DNA of 64,000 nucleotides from Rhyacophila brunnea. Its lineage: Eukaryota > Arthropoda > Insecta > Trichoptera > Rhyacophilidae. The notes beneath the pieces are model-generated. The model saw nothing but the letters and a program-made list of their open reading frames with translations, ran no database searches and was not told where the DNA came from. Shown in pieces: positions 12,437 to 22,972 of the stretch (the first letter of the stretch is position 1; each line of letters opens with the position of its first letter). A program made the position numbers and the translations under genes. The stretch is from assembly GCA_022495005.1 (NCBI GenBank), contig JAGYXB010001352.1, positions 1,116,001 through 1,180,000 on the forward strand. Direction: 5' to 3'.

Positions 12437-12666
12437 AATTGTATATTTTCCGTTCTCAAAAATTATATTTTTCTGTATTAAATTATACTTAAGTATGTTT
12501 TGATTATATATTTTTTTTTTTGTTATTATTATTGTTATTATATATATATATTTCTTTTTCTATATTCTCTCCTCTCTTGTGAGGGTAATGTTTGACTTAT
12601 AATATAAATCCCATGTTGTGTACGTCTTGAATTTAGATTTGTTATGTCCACAATGTTTTGTATTCT

Positions 12667-12690
12667 TAAATAAATAAATAAATAAATAAA
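12667..12690 (+). repeat. (TAAA)n LINE 3' tail
   Basis: Six TAAA units close the LINE. Such short tails are usual at the 3' end of Jockey-type elements. Confidence 0.9.
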
Positions 12691-13533
12691 ATTCAGGTAT
12701 CAAGTCGTACTTATTGAATTTAATAAAATTAAAAGTCTGCAATGCTCCACGAATAACTCGTAATGTTTTGATCTCAATGATATACGGCCATCTCTTACCG
12801 GTAAGACAGCGCATCTTGTAATACGTACAATTTCTATTTAACCATGTAATGTACCTAACAAGGTAGGTACATACAATAGGAAGTTAATTATTAGTGTTAA
12901 TAACAAAAAATATAATAATCCAATAATCGTAATATTAAAAAAAACGCAATTTCTATCACGTCTCAATGGAGCTGAAAGCGTTTTTTATCGATAAAAACTT
13001 TTATAAAAAATGTAGAGTTAATTAAACAATTTTCAACAATTGTAAAAAACAAATTTTCACTTAGACAAAAAAATTAGTTATTTGGAAAGTGTTTTTCCAA
13101 CGTATCCACTTTAATATTGAAATATTTTACGATGTAAGGCTGGATTGAATGAAATAACTACAACAAAACATCCACACTCTGTCATCAATGTAAAACTTAT
13201 TTCAAATATAAATAACTCAATTTACTTCAAGTGAATTATGCCTAACAATATAAAACAATGTAAGATGGTACACCATTGCGTGGTAAAAGCTATTACGATA
13301 GTAACAACACGCATTCCCAGGATGGAAAACTCATTGCGCATTTCCAATGCATCACGCCCCTATTGGCAAGTGTTACAGGGGCAAAAGTGACAATATTTTA
13401 TTGCCAACCTGTTGTCGACACGATAGTATTTAAATTTAATTATCTAAGAATTCAATTATTTTTTTAACTGAATATAGATACTTACATAAAATCTATTAAT
13501 AAGTTCTAATGAATTAAAGTTTTGTACTATTCC
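12691..13533. other. AT-rich interval, nothing recognised
   Basis: A 63-codon frame at 13,276-13,467 shows no domain. Confidence 0.45.
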
Positions 13534-13603
13534 ATTGGAGTCATCTTTTGCGACCCGGGTTTCGCCTTTCGGCATCTTCAGACACTATGCACACTCACCA
13601 AGA
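13534..13603 (-). ncRNA. Hammerhead-ribozyme-like motif (candidate)
   Basis: On the minus strand the order is CTGAAGA (13,581-13,575), a T, GCC, the tetraloop GAAA, GGC, then GAAAC, the self-complementary CCCGGG and TC before a possible cleavage point near 13,552. This follows the hammerhead order: CUGANGA, stem II, GAAA, a very short stem III and NUH. Outer pairs TGT/GCA and GAGT/ACTC with an internal loop could form stem I. One extra nucleotide (T) lies between CTGAAGA and stem II, which may weaken or abolish activity. Penelope-like elements of animals are known to carry hammerheads with short stem III, but no Penelope coding was seen nearby. Confidence 0.4.
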
Positions 13604-15138
13604 GGCAAATATACAAAGACAACGAATACAATTAACTCTAACTTATAAAACAAATCAATACAATAAAGTAGGTAAAAACTTTATCACCTACCTATTAAAT
13701 CAATAAAAAATATATAACAAATCATGAATAGTTGAAGTGTTTGTAAAATATCCCTCTACTTTATCAATAATAATATTAATAATACACTCGATAAGCATAT
13801 ATAAATCGTCAGAACCTAATAATAGACCATTAGTAATTATAAACAATAAAAATACTACACTCAAGAGGTATAAAATTGTCCATTCTGGGACTTAAATCCA
13901 TTAGAATTTAAATTCAAATTTCATCAAGTACCTTCGGTCGATAGTATTAATATTATTATATAAGTATTATTTTTATTAAAATTGACACATTGAAAGGCCT
14001 CAGCTATATTTATAACCATATATAAATAAAAAATGCTATATAAAATCTTGGGCCAAGTAGAATTCGAACACATGTCTTTCCAATATTAATCTACAGACTC
14101 AAATGGCCAAATTATAAATTATTACTATTTGGCATTATTGGTAGTATTTAACCTAAAAAGATATAGGTATATAGAATATAATAATAATTAGAAGTGACTA
14201 TTCGGTAAAATATTGATTCGATATTGAGACATGGATATGGAGGAAGGCTGTTGTTTGAAGACTTCTCCTAAATGACAGTGTGAGACGATAGTTTGACATT
14301 TGCGGGCAAATTTTCGTCAGATTATTTACAAAATTAATAAAGAAACTTTTGTTTTTCGCTATAGTAATTTCTATAACTAAAACACTGCTTCGATCGACAT
14401 CTATTTTACATTCTTCGCCTACTGGAAAAACATAGTTCCTGGTAGGCGGCGATTCAAAATCTCAATACTGCGATGAGAGGCGTTCAGTAAGGTAGTTACA
14501 TACGTGACTTGCAGCATAAAACTAGTGTGAGTACTAACCAAAACATAGATTTCTTTAAAAACGTATGCCACTTTTAAACATGTGTGAACATGAATTGAGC
14601 TGTTAAAAATATAACACTGCGAGCATGCAAACAAATATGAGTAAGTTTATATGTGTTCTACCAACACAAATTATTAAAATTGACAGACAGCAGAGAAAAA
14701 GTCTAATGAAAGTGCTAGACTGATATCGATCGGTTATGTATATGCATTTTATATGTGGGTAATTTGGTTAAGTCCGTGTTAGAAGTTTATAAGGAAGCAG
14801 ATATTAAGAATATGTACTCGATGTGATAGTTGTCGTCAAATTGATTCAATGGCAATGTGCTGGAATGTCGCTTAGTGAACGGAGAACCAGCGTTGTTAAC
14901 AGCAGTTTTCTTGCCAAATCTAACATTTTTCAATAGGCTAACTTGCAAAATACGACTCAGGCATACTTTAACACCGTTAAATATAATATCTTACCAATAG
15001 ACTAAAAATGTAACATACAAAATTCAAGTGATGCTGTACGACTTATTTAGTTAATAAGAAACAATACATCATTAATCACTTTTTTTCCTCATGAAAACAA
15101 TATCCATAATAACTTGAAAAAATCTTCTCCCAACTAAC
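13604..15138. other. AT-rich interval with minor repeats
   Basis: Holds a repeat of about 45 bp at 13,909-13,952 (GTACCTTCGGTCGATAGTAT) that recurs at 46,576-46,617, and a weak tRNA-like stretch (minus strand, box-B-like GTTCGAATTC near 14,060). No gene seen. Confidence 0.45.
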
Positions 15139-15142
15139 TTAA

Positions 15143-15479
15143 AGCGATACTTCAGTAAAACGGCAAATAATTTTCAACTATAGGCGCGACGAAATTTTGG
15201 ACTCGCTGGCAGTCTGAGAGCGAACGTCAATTTGTTTCGTGATGGCGACGGGGGTATTAATTCTTAAATCGTGTAAAGATGACTAAAAACATTACCCATT
15301 TACTTTAAAAAGAAAACATGTAAATGAATATATTATTATTGCTACTAATAGATACAGAACGTTAAATGACGCATGTTGGATTTATATGACAAATTATATT
15401 TCGGTCGGCATGCGTCATTTGCACCCGCAATCCGCCTAGCCACGATCTTTTTAGACCATGCCTCAACTGAGGTATAGCC
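15143..15479. mobile_element. TTAA-flanked MITE, internally deleted copy
   Basis: TTAA lies at both borders (15,139-15,142 and 15,480-15,483). The left end is AGCGATACTTCAGT and the right end, reverse complemented, GGCTATACCTCAGTTGAG. The 58,561-59,268 copy matches closely at both ends (TATAGGCGCGACGAAATTTT; TTTAGACCAT) but carries about 350 bp more in the middle. A TTAA target is used by piggyBac and Kolobok transposases. Non-coding. Confidence 0.8.
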
Positions 15480-15499
15480 TTAATAAATATTTTCTTACC

Positions 15500-15811
15500 T
15501 TAGATATTTTTATGAATAGCAATTGGCAACAGTTTGGATAACCCTTGAACAAACTGAATCACTCTAGCGAATATGCACAGGGCTGTTGCATAGCGGCGAT
15601 TTTCTTTGACGCAAATGATGCAACGTCGGAATTCGTCGGAAAACTTAAAAGGGGTCTCCAAACAGTTCAAATCTATAAAACGATGCATACTTTTAACAAA
15701 TCGATAATTTAATGCCTTTAATGGTATCGATTTAGATTTCACAGAACAAGCGCTCAACCATCTTTCAACAGTGTTAAAATGAATGACGTCCTGTGCGAGT
15801 AGGCAGATCAT
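15500..15811 (-). CDS. Unidentified open frame, candidate terminal coding exon
   Basis: A 103-codon frame on the minus strand, open from 15,829 with ATG at 15,811. Its base composition is less AT-rich than its flanks, and the residue mix is balanced (many Arg, Lys, Phe, Cys; segments such as FNTVERWLSACSVKSK and FKFSDEFRRCIICVKENR). The stop TAA (15,500-15,502) is followed one base later by a good 5' splice site, AAG|GTAAGA, at 15,498. A possible acceptor (CTACTCGCACAG) lies inside the frame's start, so the true exon may begin near 15,790. I do not recognise the protein. It could be the last coding exon of a host gene whose other exons lie outside, or a chance frame. The neighbouring MITE ends only 17 bp away. 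Confidence 0.3.
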   Translation of the reverse strand: MICLLAQDVIHFNTVERWLSACSVKSKSIPLKALNYRFVKSMHRFIDLNCLETPFKFSDEFRRCIICVKENRRYATALCIFARVIQFVQGLSKLLPIAIHKNI

Positions 15812-15829
15812 GCGTTGCCAAGAGTCAGC

Positions 15830-16639
15830 AAATTAAGACCTAAATTGCAAATATTATATCTCAACAATTTTTTTAATAGATTTCATGGACGCGAAGTTGC
15901 TATTTTTTTAATTCGACGGTATGTCAGACCTATGCCACTAAACGTGCAACTTATTACTATATATAACTATAACTATATTATCTAGAAAATCTGCTTCAAA
16001 AATATTCATTTGCCAATTTGCTCCCGTAGTTCGTTGTTCCGGACAGCTAGTAATACTATTAAAATTACCTGTTGCTTAATATAATATGCTCGTACGTGAT
16101 GATTGAACGTACATATCCATCTAATTTTAAAACCACAACGTAATATAATAACAATAACTAATAGATAACAGTGAAAACAAGTGTCTTAAAATAACCAAGA
16201 TCTAAATTCAGCATTTTCTAATTTTCACCTATACAACAGGTGGGTACTAATTTGATTGTTGAGTATTTATAGAATTAGCGCAAATTACGTGTCGTGTAAG
16301 TAAAACACTTTAGAACATCGAAACACGAGCATCATATTTCTGTCGAGGTCAATCATTATTTTTAAAAAATCCATCATCATTCGACACGCTCGAACGGAGA
16401 CGCTGAGAAAAATTTCTAAAATAATATTGACACCGATATTAGCACGTCAGTCAGCGCTGTGAGAAAATCATATCTCTGCTAGTTTGGCAGAATGTCCCAA
16501 ATACTCAACTCAAACATAGGTACTCATTAGTAAAATCACATATTAATAATATTATTAAGATAACATCAATAAGTTAGATTGTCAGTAATGGAGAGACAAC
16601 ACTAACGATCACGCCCTATAGAATAAATAATAAGAGTAC
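15830..16639. other. AT-rich interval, nothing recognised
   Basis: No open frame and no repeat partner seen. Confidence 0.45.
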
Positions 16640-16647
16640 CTAGTTAC

Positions 16648-17750
16648 TAGGGAATCCAATCCCGGGATCCCGGACAATTATGAATCCGTGAATTAGTAAC
16701 AATGACATATTAAATGGACAACTCACTTCATACCCGGCGCGCACAAGAAATTGTGCATGAAAGTCATTCACAGATGTATAGGTAGATGTCACGTGACCAT
16801 ATGACGTTCCGTTTCCATTATGCGATACAAGCTTCGAGAATTTATAGTAATATCACCTTTATTGTAATAGCGTATTAGTGTCATGACTCATTGCGTTAGA
16901 AACAGATTCTCGGTTACTTACGACTTCTCGGAGATTAGACGCAAGTGAGCCCAGCCCATCACAGGCGACTGTCCAATGGTTTCTGTCATTCAGTTGCATC
17001 GAATAAACATTATCTTAAAATGGCATTTTATAAATAATAAATAATACTAACACATGAAAAGTGATATCCCATCTTTCTTGGAGTGTTTAGTAGATTTTTT
17101 TACAATTTTTAACTAGGCACATTGGCATTTTGTAACACAATAATAACGGTGGAGTCGAAACCCGGCAGTCAGAAATTTTGTATGGGCAGACCCAGCGGTG
17201 TCGCCAGACCGCTTGCAAGCAGAATGTTCATTTGAGCGTAGGACACCGATATTAAAATATGAATTTCGCCATCCGGCAGACCCAACACAACGTGAGTGTC
17301 ATTTTATTTTCTAGATGCTTCGTCCATATTAATGTCATTGATTAGTAAACATAATCCCGAAACCTTTGGGATTGATTTGTTTTATCAATCACAATCAATT
17401 AGTACGGGTACAAAATTATGTTAGTGAAGTGTATGTACCTGCACATGTCACATGTGGAATCGCCGGATGCTCACGGATAATAAATAACCATTTTCTGTTG
17501 TCACACGCAATCGTAAAAACAAAAAAATAATAAATTCGTTCATTTAACCAACTAGACGCACTTACCTTCGGGCACGCGAACGGTGTCTAACCGCCAGTGC
17601 CACGAACGTGCAGGCAGGCACTTGTTTCTACGCCGGATTTTATGAATGTTATCTTTTCTTAAATAAATAAAAAAAAAAAGTGTTCTACTCTAACTATCGA
17701 AAAAAACGCCAATCCCGGGATCAAATATTGGCTCGTGATTGGATTTCCAA
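16648..17750. mobile_element. hAT-ended unit with unusual, GC-richer contents
   Basis: The left end TAGGGAATCCAATCCCGGGA equals the end of the complete element at 49,311-50,058. The right end (CCAATCCCGGGATC ... GATTGGATTTCC) is a decayed copy of the other end. Flanks CTAGTTAC (16,640-16,647) and CCAGTTAC (17,751-17,758) match at 7 of 8 positions. Only the ends resemble the 49-kb element; the interior does not. It carries an E-box palindrome GTCACGTGAC (16,788-16,797), a CCAAT motif near 16,974 and, on the minus strand, two GTAAGT sites, one a full-consensus donor AAG|GTAAGT (17,568-17,560) after a GC-rich stretch. Capture of host sequence is an inference. Confidence 0.55.
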
Positions 17751-17758
17751 CCAGTTAC

Positions 17759-20326
17759 CTACTAACACCAACTGCTTGTGACGTAGGTATAAGATTGGAA
17801 AAATATCCGTTTTCGGTTATAAAACTCGATATCGTTCATTCCTCCCAAATGAAGAATGTATAAGATCCAGTATCCTCCTGCTTGCCTAATAAGTATGTAT
17901 CCTGACACAGCCCCCATCGTCTTCTACAAAAACATACCACCCATTTTCTATCACAATTGCTTCGTATTTGTTCGTTAACAGATGGCGGTTTGTTAGTATA
18001 TACTTTAATATCATCATGACTGATTAAATTAATTGGACAGCAGGAAAATCTGGAGTTGGGATCTCATTTCAATGGGGATGTGTGGTGAATCATAAGTCAT
18101 AACAGATAATTTTATATAAGTAGATAAGAACTCTAACATTACAACAAAAAGAAATCAAACTGTTTTTTTAAACCTAGTAGTATGGGTAAATAAATATCTC
18201 CCCTAGCGTACGAATAGTAAAATTTATGCCGTTAACATTTTTTTTTATTTTACTTCCGGGCGAGAGAGCTCTACCAGTAATATTTCGTAAGTAGGTGGCT
18301 AACTAAAAAAGTTCAGGCAGATAGCCGTGTGACTCGCCACTGTGCGATCGGGAAGGTGCCTGTTGGATAAATAAATCACAATCGTGATTCCGGAAACTCC
18401 CCATGTGTGGTTTTGGAGAAAAACTTTAAGAACCGATCATGAAACCATTATACAAGATAATATGGTGAACAAAGACATAAATGTCATTGATGGTGAACAA
18501 GTAAGTAAAAATAAATGGCAAAGCGTAGGAAAACTGCATAGACCTGAATTCCATAATATTCACGTATTGATGATTATTTTGAATTTTCGTGAAGGAAAAT
18601 GGAAATAGTCCGATGTCCTAAGTCGTCCTAGTATCATAGGGTGACATGGCTGCTTGGAGGAAAGCGTCTATTAGATAAAGAGAGAGGCCTATATCGAACA
18701 AAGCATGGATCAATTGAAACATTTATAAATCAAAATAAAGAGTTTTTCTAGAAATGTATTGTTACTTTTGTACAGTATTCACGCAAAATTGAACAATTGT
18801 TATCAAAGACAACTGTACAAAAGTCGTAAATAATGATGAAAAACAGACGATAATCAATTATCAAATTCGAACTTATCATTGAATAAACTGAATCCATCTC
18901 AATTCGAATCATAAATAACCGTTACAGACTCCATACATAAAACGATTACTGGTGGCCCAGAAAAGGTTCAAATTATGACCAATAAATTATCAAAAATCTA
19001 TTCGACACCAATCGCTAATAATACAATATTGTACACCTCTTTAATTCGCCGTATAAATCATGTAGGTAAACGTAGAGAGATCTAACTGAATAAAATAACT
19101 GTATATGATTGATGAAAACATATTATAAATATTTATTAATATTAAATTCGGTCATAATAATTTAATTACATTAGGACGTATACTAATAAGATAATCATTT
19201 ATTAGTCGTATGAGACGAGCAACCTGAAGTGTGTTCGTTAACAGATAATTGAAATATACACGAACAGCAGAACACATACAATTTCTTATATTTACGAGTA
19301 GGTAATAATTGACAAACAACTTACCTTTTCTATATATAGTTATTTAATATAAAAACAGTACATAGTCTTGATTTTAAAATATTTATATACAGGTTATTAA
19401 GTATAAAAAATCGTATATTATGCGCTTCTACGGGTGCATGATTCAATCACCTAAGTTTTCACGACATTCAAACTAGTATAAGATTGACTAAAAAATAATT
19501 AGTTAAATTAGTATAAATCTTCGATATAAATTGTCACGACAACCCAATAGAAACTCGTTCAAACGAATTTTCGTATGCCATGGGGTTGTGTGTTTGTGTT
19601 CGGATATGTGATCGCAGCGGTCAATTATGCGCACGGAAAATTACGAACGAAGTCACACGTATATAGCAAATTCATTGAATTAGGGAAAACTATGTGCAAG
19701 TAAAACTTATTATACACTCCTTTAATCGTTAACGATCAAATTTTCTAGCGATCGCTTGATCTTGCGAGTAATTTGTGCGCGGTGATCAATTCTCTGCAAA
19801 TCGTCGAGGTAGAAAACCTATTTGGGGAGCTGAGGGCCAGCTACAGCCAATTGTACAAAATAGTAGTTATTATCTTTACTTATTGATGTTATCAATGTCT
19901 TTCTTACTTTTTTTTTAAATAAATTAACTTGCAGAAATTTTGTGCAGATACATTTTAAGTGGTAAATTTCTTTAATCGTGTATATTTTAATTATTCCCAG
20001 TGGAAATAAATTATACCAATTAAATGAAACAAAATAGATCCTTAAGGACGCGGTTGAACTCATTTTCCGTAAAACGTTCTTGAATATTTGTTAACATGAA
20101 TATAAACGTCTCACTTTTGATTATAGTAGAGAAGCCCTAAATCGATATCTCAAAAAAGCTTTAAAAAATTGACAATGTGAGATATATGTAACTATCACGT
20201 ATGTAGCCATCCACATTTGCATCAACGTGCTTTACGAAATGCTTCAACAAAAGCAATATTATTTATGAAAAACATTTAATTTCTATCAAGAATAATATCT
20301 CCATCAAGCTTTTGGATTGTAATATT
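17759..20326. other. Mostly AT-rich interval with one hairpin
   Basis: Holds a 13-bp perfect inverted repeat at 18,764-18,824 and a 74-codon frame at 18,384-18,608 without known domain. GC-richer patches near 18,255-18,370 and 19,560-19,800 show no clear gene structure. Confidence 0.4.
18764..18824. repeat. 13-bp inverted repeat, 35-nt loop
   Basis: ACTTTTGTACAGT at 18,764-18,776 is exactly complementary to ACTGTACAAAAGT at 18,812-18,824. Function unknown; it may be the remnant of a small inverted-repeat element. Confidence 0.7.
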
Positions 20327-20641
20327 ATTGAACATTATATAATTTAGAAAAACACTAACTGAGAGAGTATATCACAACCAATAGAAAAACTTCTTTGAAA
20401 AAAGTAAGCCAACTGGTCGGGAATCGAACCCGGCATCTCCAACGTGTAAACGCCCCAAACTCGTCGCATTCAGCCATTATGCTACGGAAGATGCGACGTC
20501 TAGGAATTTTTCCAATATTTTTTAAGCAACTTCTTGTACTTGCTAATAATTTTTAATTAACTATTTCTTTTATTCAAACGAATAATTCACAAGATTTAAG
20601 AATATATCATTCTGATTATTGAACATTATATAATTTAGAAA
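20327..20641 (-). mobile_element. tRNA-headed element with direct terminal repeats (family T)
   Basis: A 24-bp direct repeat (ATTGAACATTATATAATTTA plus GAAA) bounds the unit at 20,327-20,350 and 20,618-20,641. On the minus strand it reads: terminal repeat with ATTCGTTTGAATAAAAGAAA, leader with AATTATTAGCAAGTACAAG, tRNA-like head with box A TAGCATAATGGC and box B GGTTCGATTCC, then a body with CTTACTTTTTTCAAAGAAG and ATACTCTCTCAGTTAG. The head could drive pol III transcription. It abuts an inverted sister copy at 20,642. Confidence 0.7.
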
Positions 20642-21022
20642 GTCTAGACGTCGGTTAGTAATCGTTGTAATAGTAAAATAACTACCTACTTTGATTTAAT
20701 AAACAAAAATCTATTGCCGAAGTAACATGATTTCGAAGAGCGCTGAGTGGTAGGTATTTAATAGCCAATAGCTTAAATATTTGTCGTCATTAGTATGTCT
20801 TCCGTAGCATAATGGCTGAATGCGACGAGTTTGGGGCGTTTACCCGTTGGAGATGCCGGGCTCGATTCCCGACCGGTTGGCTTACTTTTTTCAAAGAAGT
20901 TTTTTCTATTGGTTGTGATATACTCTCTCAGTTAGTGTTTTTCTAAATAATATAATGTTCAATAATCAGAATGATATATTCTTAAATCTTGTGAATTATT
21001 CGTTTGAATAAAAGAAATAGTT
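20642..21022 (+). mobile_element. tRNA-headed element (family T), inverted partner
   Basis: Plus-strand copy joined head-to-head to the previous one. The leader GTCTAGACGTCGGTTAGTAA is followed by the head at 20,797-20,885 (TAGCATAATGGC, box B GGCTCGATTCC) and by body and terminal repeat to TTTGAATAAAAGAAATAG at 21,022. Body and tail mirror the minus copy almost base for base, so the two could pair as a long stem. Its leader differs from the partner's but matches the copy at 1,127-1,505 (CGGTTAGTAAT), so the pair is not a simple local inversion. Confidence 0.7.
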
Positions 21023-21234
21023 AATGTAATATTATTGTTGTGTTGTTATTTCTGAGACATAAATTACAAATGGATACCTATAAAAACCTGAAAATATCAT
21101 AAATAATATGATTATATTAGTAGTAGATACTTAACTCGGATTAAAATAGGGTTGACAATAAAATTAATTTTTTGTAAAATGTAAAAAATAGAAATGAAAG
21201 TGTATTTAAAAAAAAACGGTACAACTCGTTTTAA

Positions 21235-21371
21235 GGGAAGCTACGCGGGAACCGCGCTAATTTTCATAGCCGATTTTCGCAAAATTCATGAATTCAAGAA
21301 TGAAAATCTAACTTAACCTAACTAATAATGTATATCGGCTATTTTCAAAATTTGTTTGCCGCTGGCTTCCC
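21235..21371. mobile_element. 137-bp TTAA-flanked MITE
   Basis: TTAA borders both ends (21,231-21,234 and 21,372-21,375). The inverted ends are GGGAAGCTACGCGG and, as reverse complement of the right, GGGAAGCCAGCGGC. Internal blocks ATAGCCGATTTTCG and ATCGGCTATTTTC are also inverted. A related copy, in reverse, makes up the first half of the repeat at 3,655. TTAA targets suggest piggyBac or Kolobok mobilisation. Confidence 0.75.
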
Positions 21372-21725
21372 TTAAACCAGTAAAAACCATAAAAACTTCA
21401 TTCAGGCTTGCAGAACTTGTAGCTAACTTAATCAGTAGACTAGTGGTCCTTTATTTAGCTTCATTTCCACACATTTATGCTCCATCTCTATGTAAGAAGG
21501 TTTTCTTTAAAATCATCGGTTTATAACGTACTTGTACTTGCTAATAATTTAACATTCTCAAATCTTTCAAAGGTATTCACACGAAATATAATTGGCTCAA
21601 TAATTTATCTAACTAGAGTTAACGGCCCACGTAAGCCAGTCAGGAAACACTGAGTTTATTAGAGTTAAACTATAATCTTGGACTTTGAATCGTTGGGAAT
21701 TAACACTTTGCCTATTATTTGTTAT

Positions 21726-22972
21726 TTTAAACATTTAATGACTGCATTAAAGTATTTTTTTTTTACATAAAATAGTACTTTAACCTTTCCGTTTCCATCA
21801 GCAGCCTTATCGAGAACAGATTTCAGTATAGGTGAAAAGTGTTGATTTTTGTGTTTATTAATTCTTAAATGTTATTTATGAAATCATTAGTAGTACTTAT
21901 TACGAGATAATTTTAAAATATTCACGATAAAAAATTATATTGATAATCTCTGTGATCCGAAATTTGACAAGAATTAGGCATTTTATTATTCAAAAAATCG
22001 GCAAGATTAACACATTTGAAGATGATTCTAAAGATATTATTATAAGCTATGTCTTTGACCATTCAAGTGTGATAAACATCTTATGAATAATGATTGCTTT
22101 ATAATAATTATTGACTAAGAATAAGGTAGTGTTTTTTTGAAATACGCCATTTCTTTTGTCATTCCCCAGTGGTTAAGCTACAACATACGGCCGTAGCCAT
22201 AAATTGACAAACTATAATTGAAGTAGGGAGTAAAATGATATTGACGCCGTGTTTGAACATGTACCGTTTAAAAAAAATTAAAAAAAATTCGGTTAGGTAC
22301 ATGTTCAAACACGCGCGTTAACATAATTTTACTCCCTACTTTAATTACAGTTTGTCAATTTATGGCTACGGCCGTATGTTGTAGCTTAACCACTAGGGAA
22401 TGACAAAAGAAATGGCGTATTTCAAAAAAACACTACCTTATTCTTAGGTCAATAATTATTATAAAGCAATCATTATTCTAGATGTTTATCACACTTGAAT
22501 GGTCAAAGACATAGCTTATAATTAGTATCTTTAGAATTATCTTCAAATGTGTTAATCTTGCCATTTTTTGAATAATAAAATGCCTAATTCTTGTCAAATT
22601 TGGGATCACAGAGATTATCAATATATTTTTTATCGTGAATATTTTACAAAAATTATCTCGAATAAATTATACTAATGGTTTTATAAATGCGTTTAAAAAT
22701 TAATAAACGTAAAAAATCTTAACACCACTGCACAGTTATGTACCGAAATATGACTATATTCTAAAACATTAGAGCGAGAGGTTTAAAAGAATACTATTTT
22801 ATGTAACAAAAATACTTTATGCAGTCATCAAATTTAAAATAACTATAAAGGATAATAAGGCTTCAAAATTATATAAATAGATTATCTACAACGTTTAAGG
22901 AGTGTCCAGGATCATGGTTTGAAAATACAATAAAAACTCAATTTTGACCTTCGACGAGCATCTCCCCCCTTA
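21726..22972. mobile_element. Long palindrome (foldback element), TTAA at the right border
   Basis: Two arms of about 550 bp mirror each other around 22,280, separated by a short A-rich centre. Landmarks found in both arms are GGCAAGATTAACACATTTGA, CATACGGCCGTAGCC and CACGCGCGTTAACAT. The right arm continues about 130 bp past the left and ends in TCCCCCC at a TTAA (22,969-22,972), the end also seen in the half-copy at 42,266. Arms differ by scattered substitutions, and the outer left part (21,760-21,900) is more diverged. No protein-coding frame. Best read as a TTAA-type foldback element whose inverted repeats make up nearly its whole length. Confidence 0.8.

Larger units (their letters stand above)
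10240..12690 (+). mobile_element. 5'-truncated Jockey-like non-LTR retrotransposon
   Basis: The longest element of the window. It begins inside the linker before the reverse transcriptase domain and runs through the polymerase, a C-terminal region and an AT-rich 3' UTR to a (TAAA)n tail at 12,667-12,690. The endonuclease and any first ORF are absent, the usual result of incomplete target-primed reverse transcription. No convincing target-site duplication was found. A related LINE, antisense and shorter, lies at 54,130-55,057. Confidence 0.88.
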
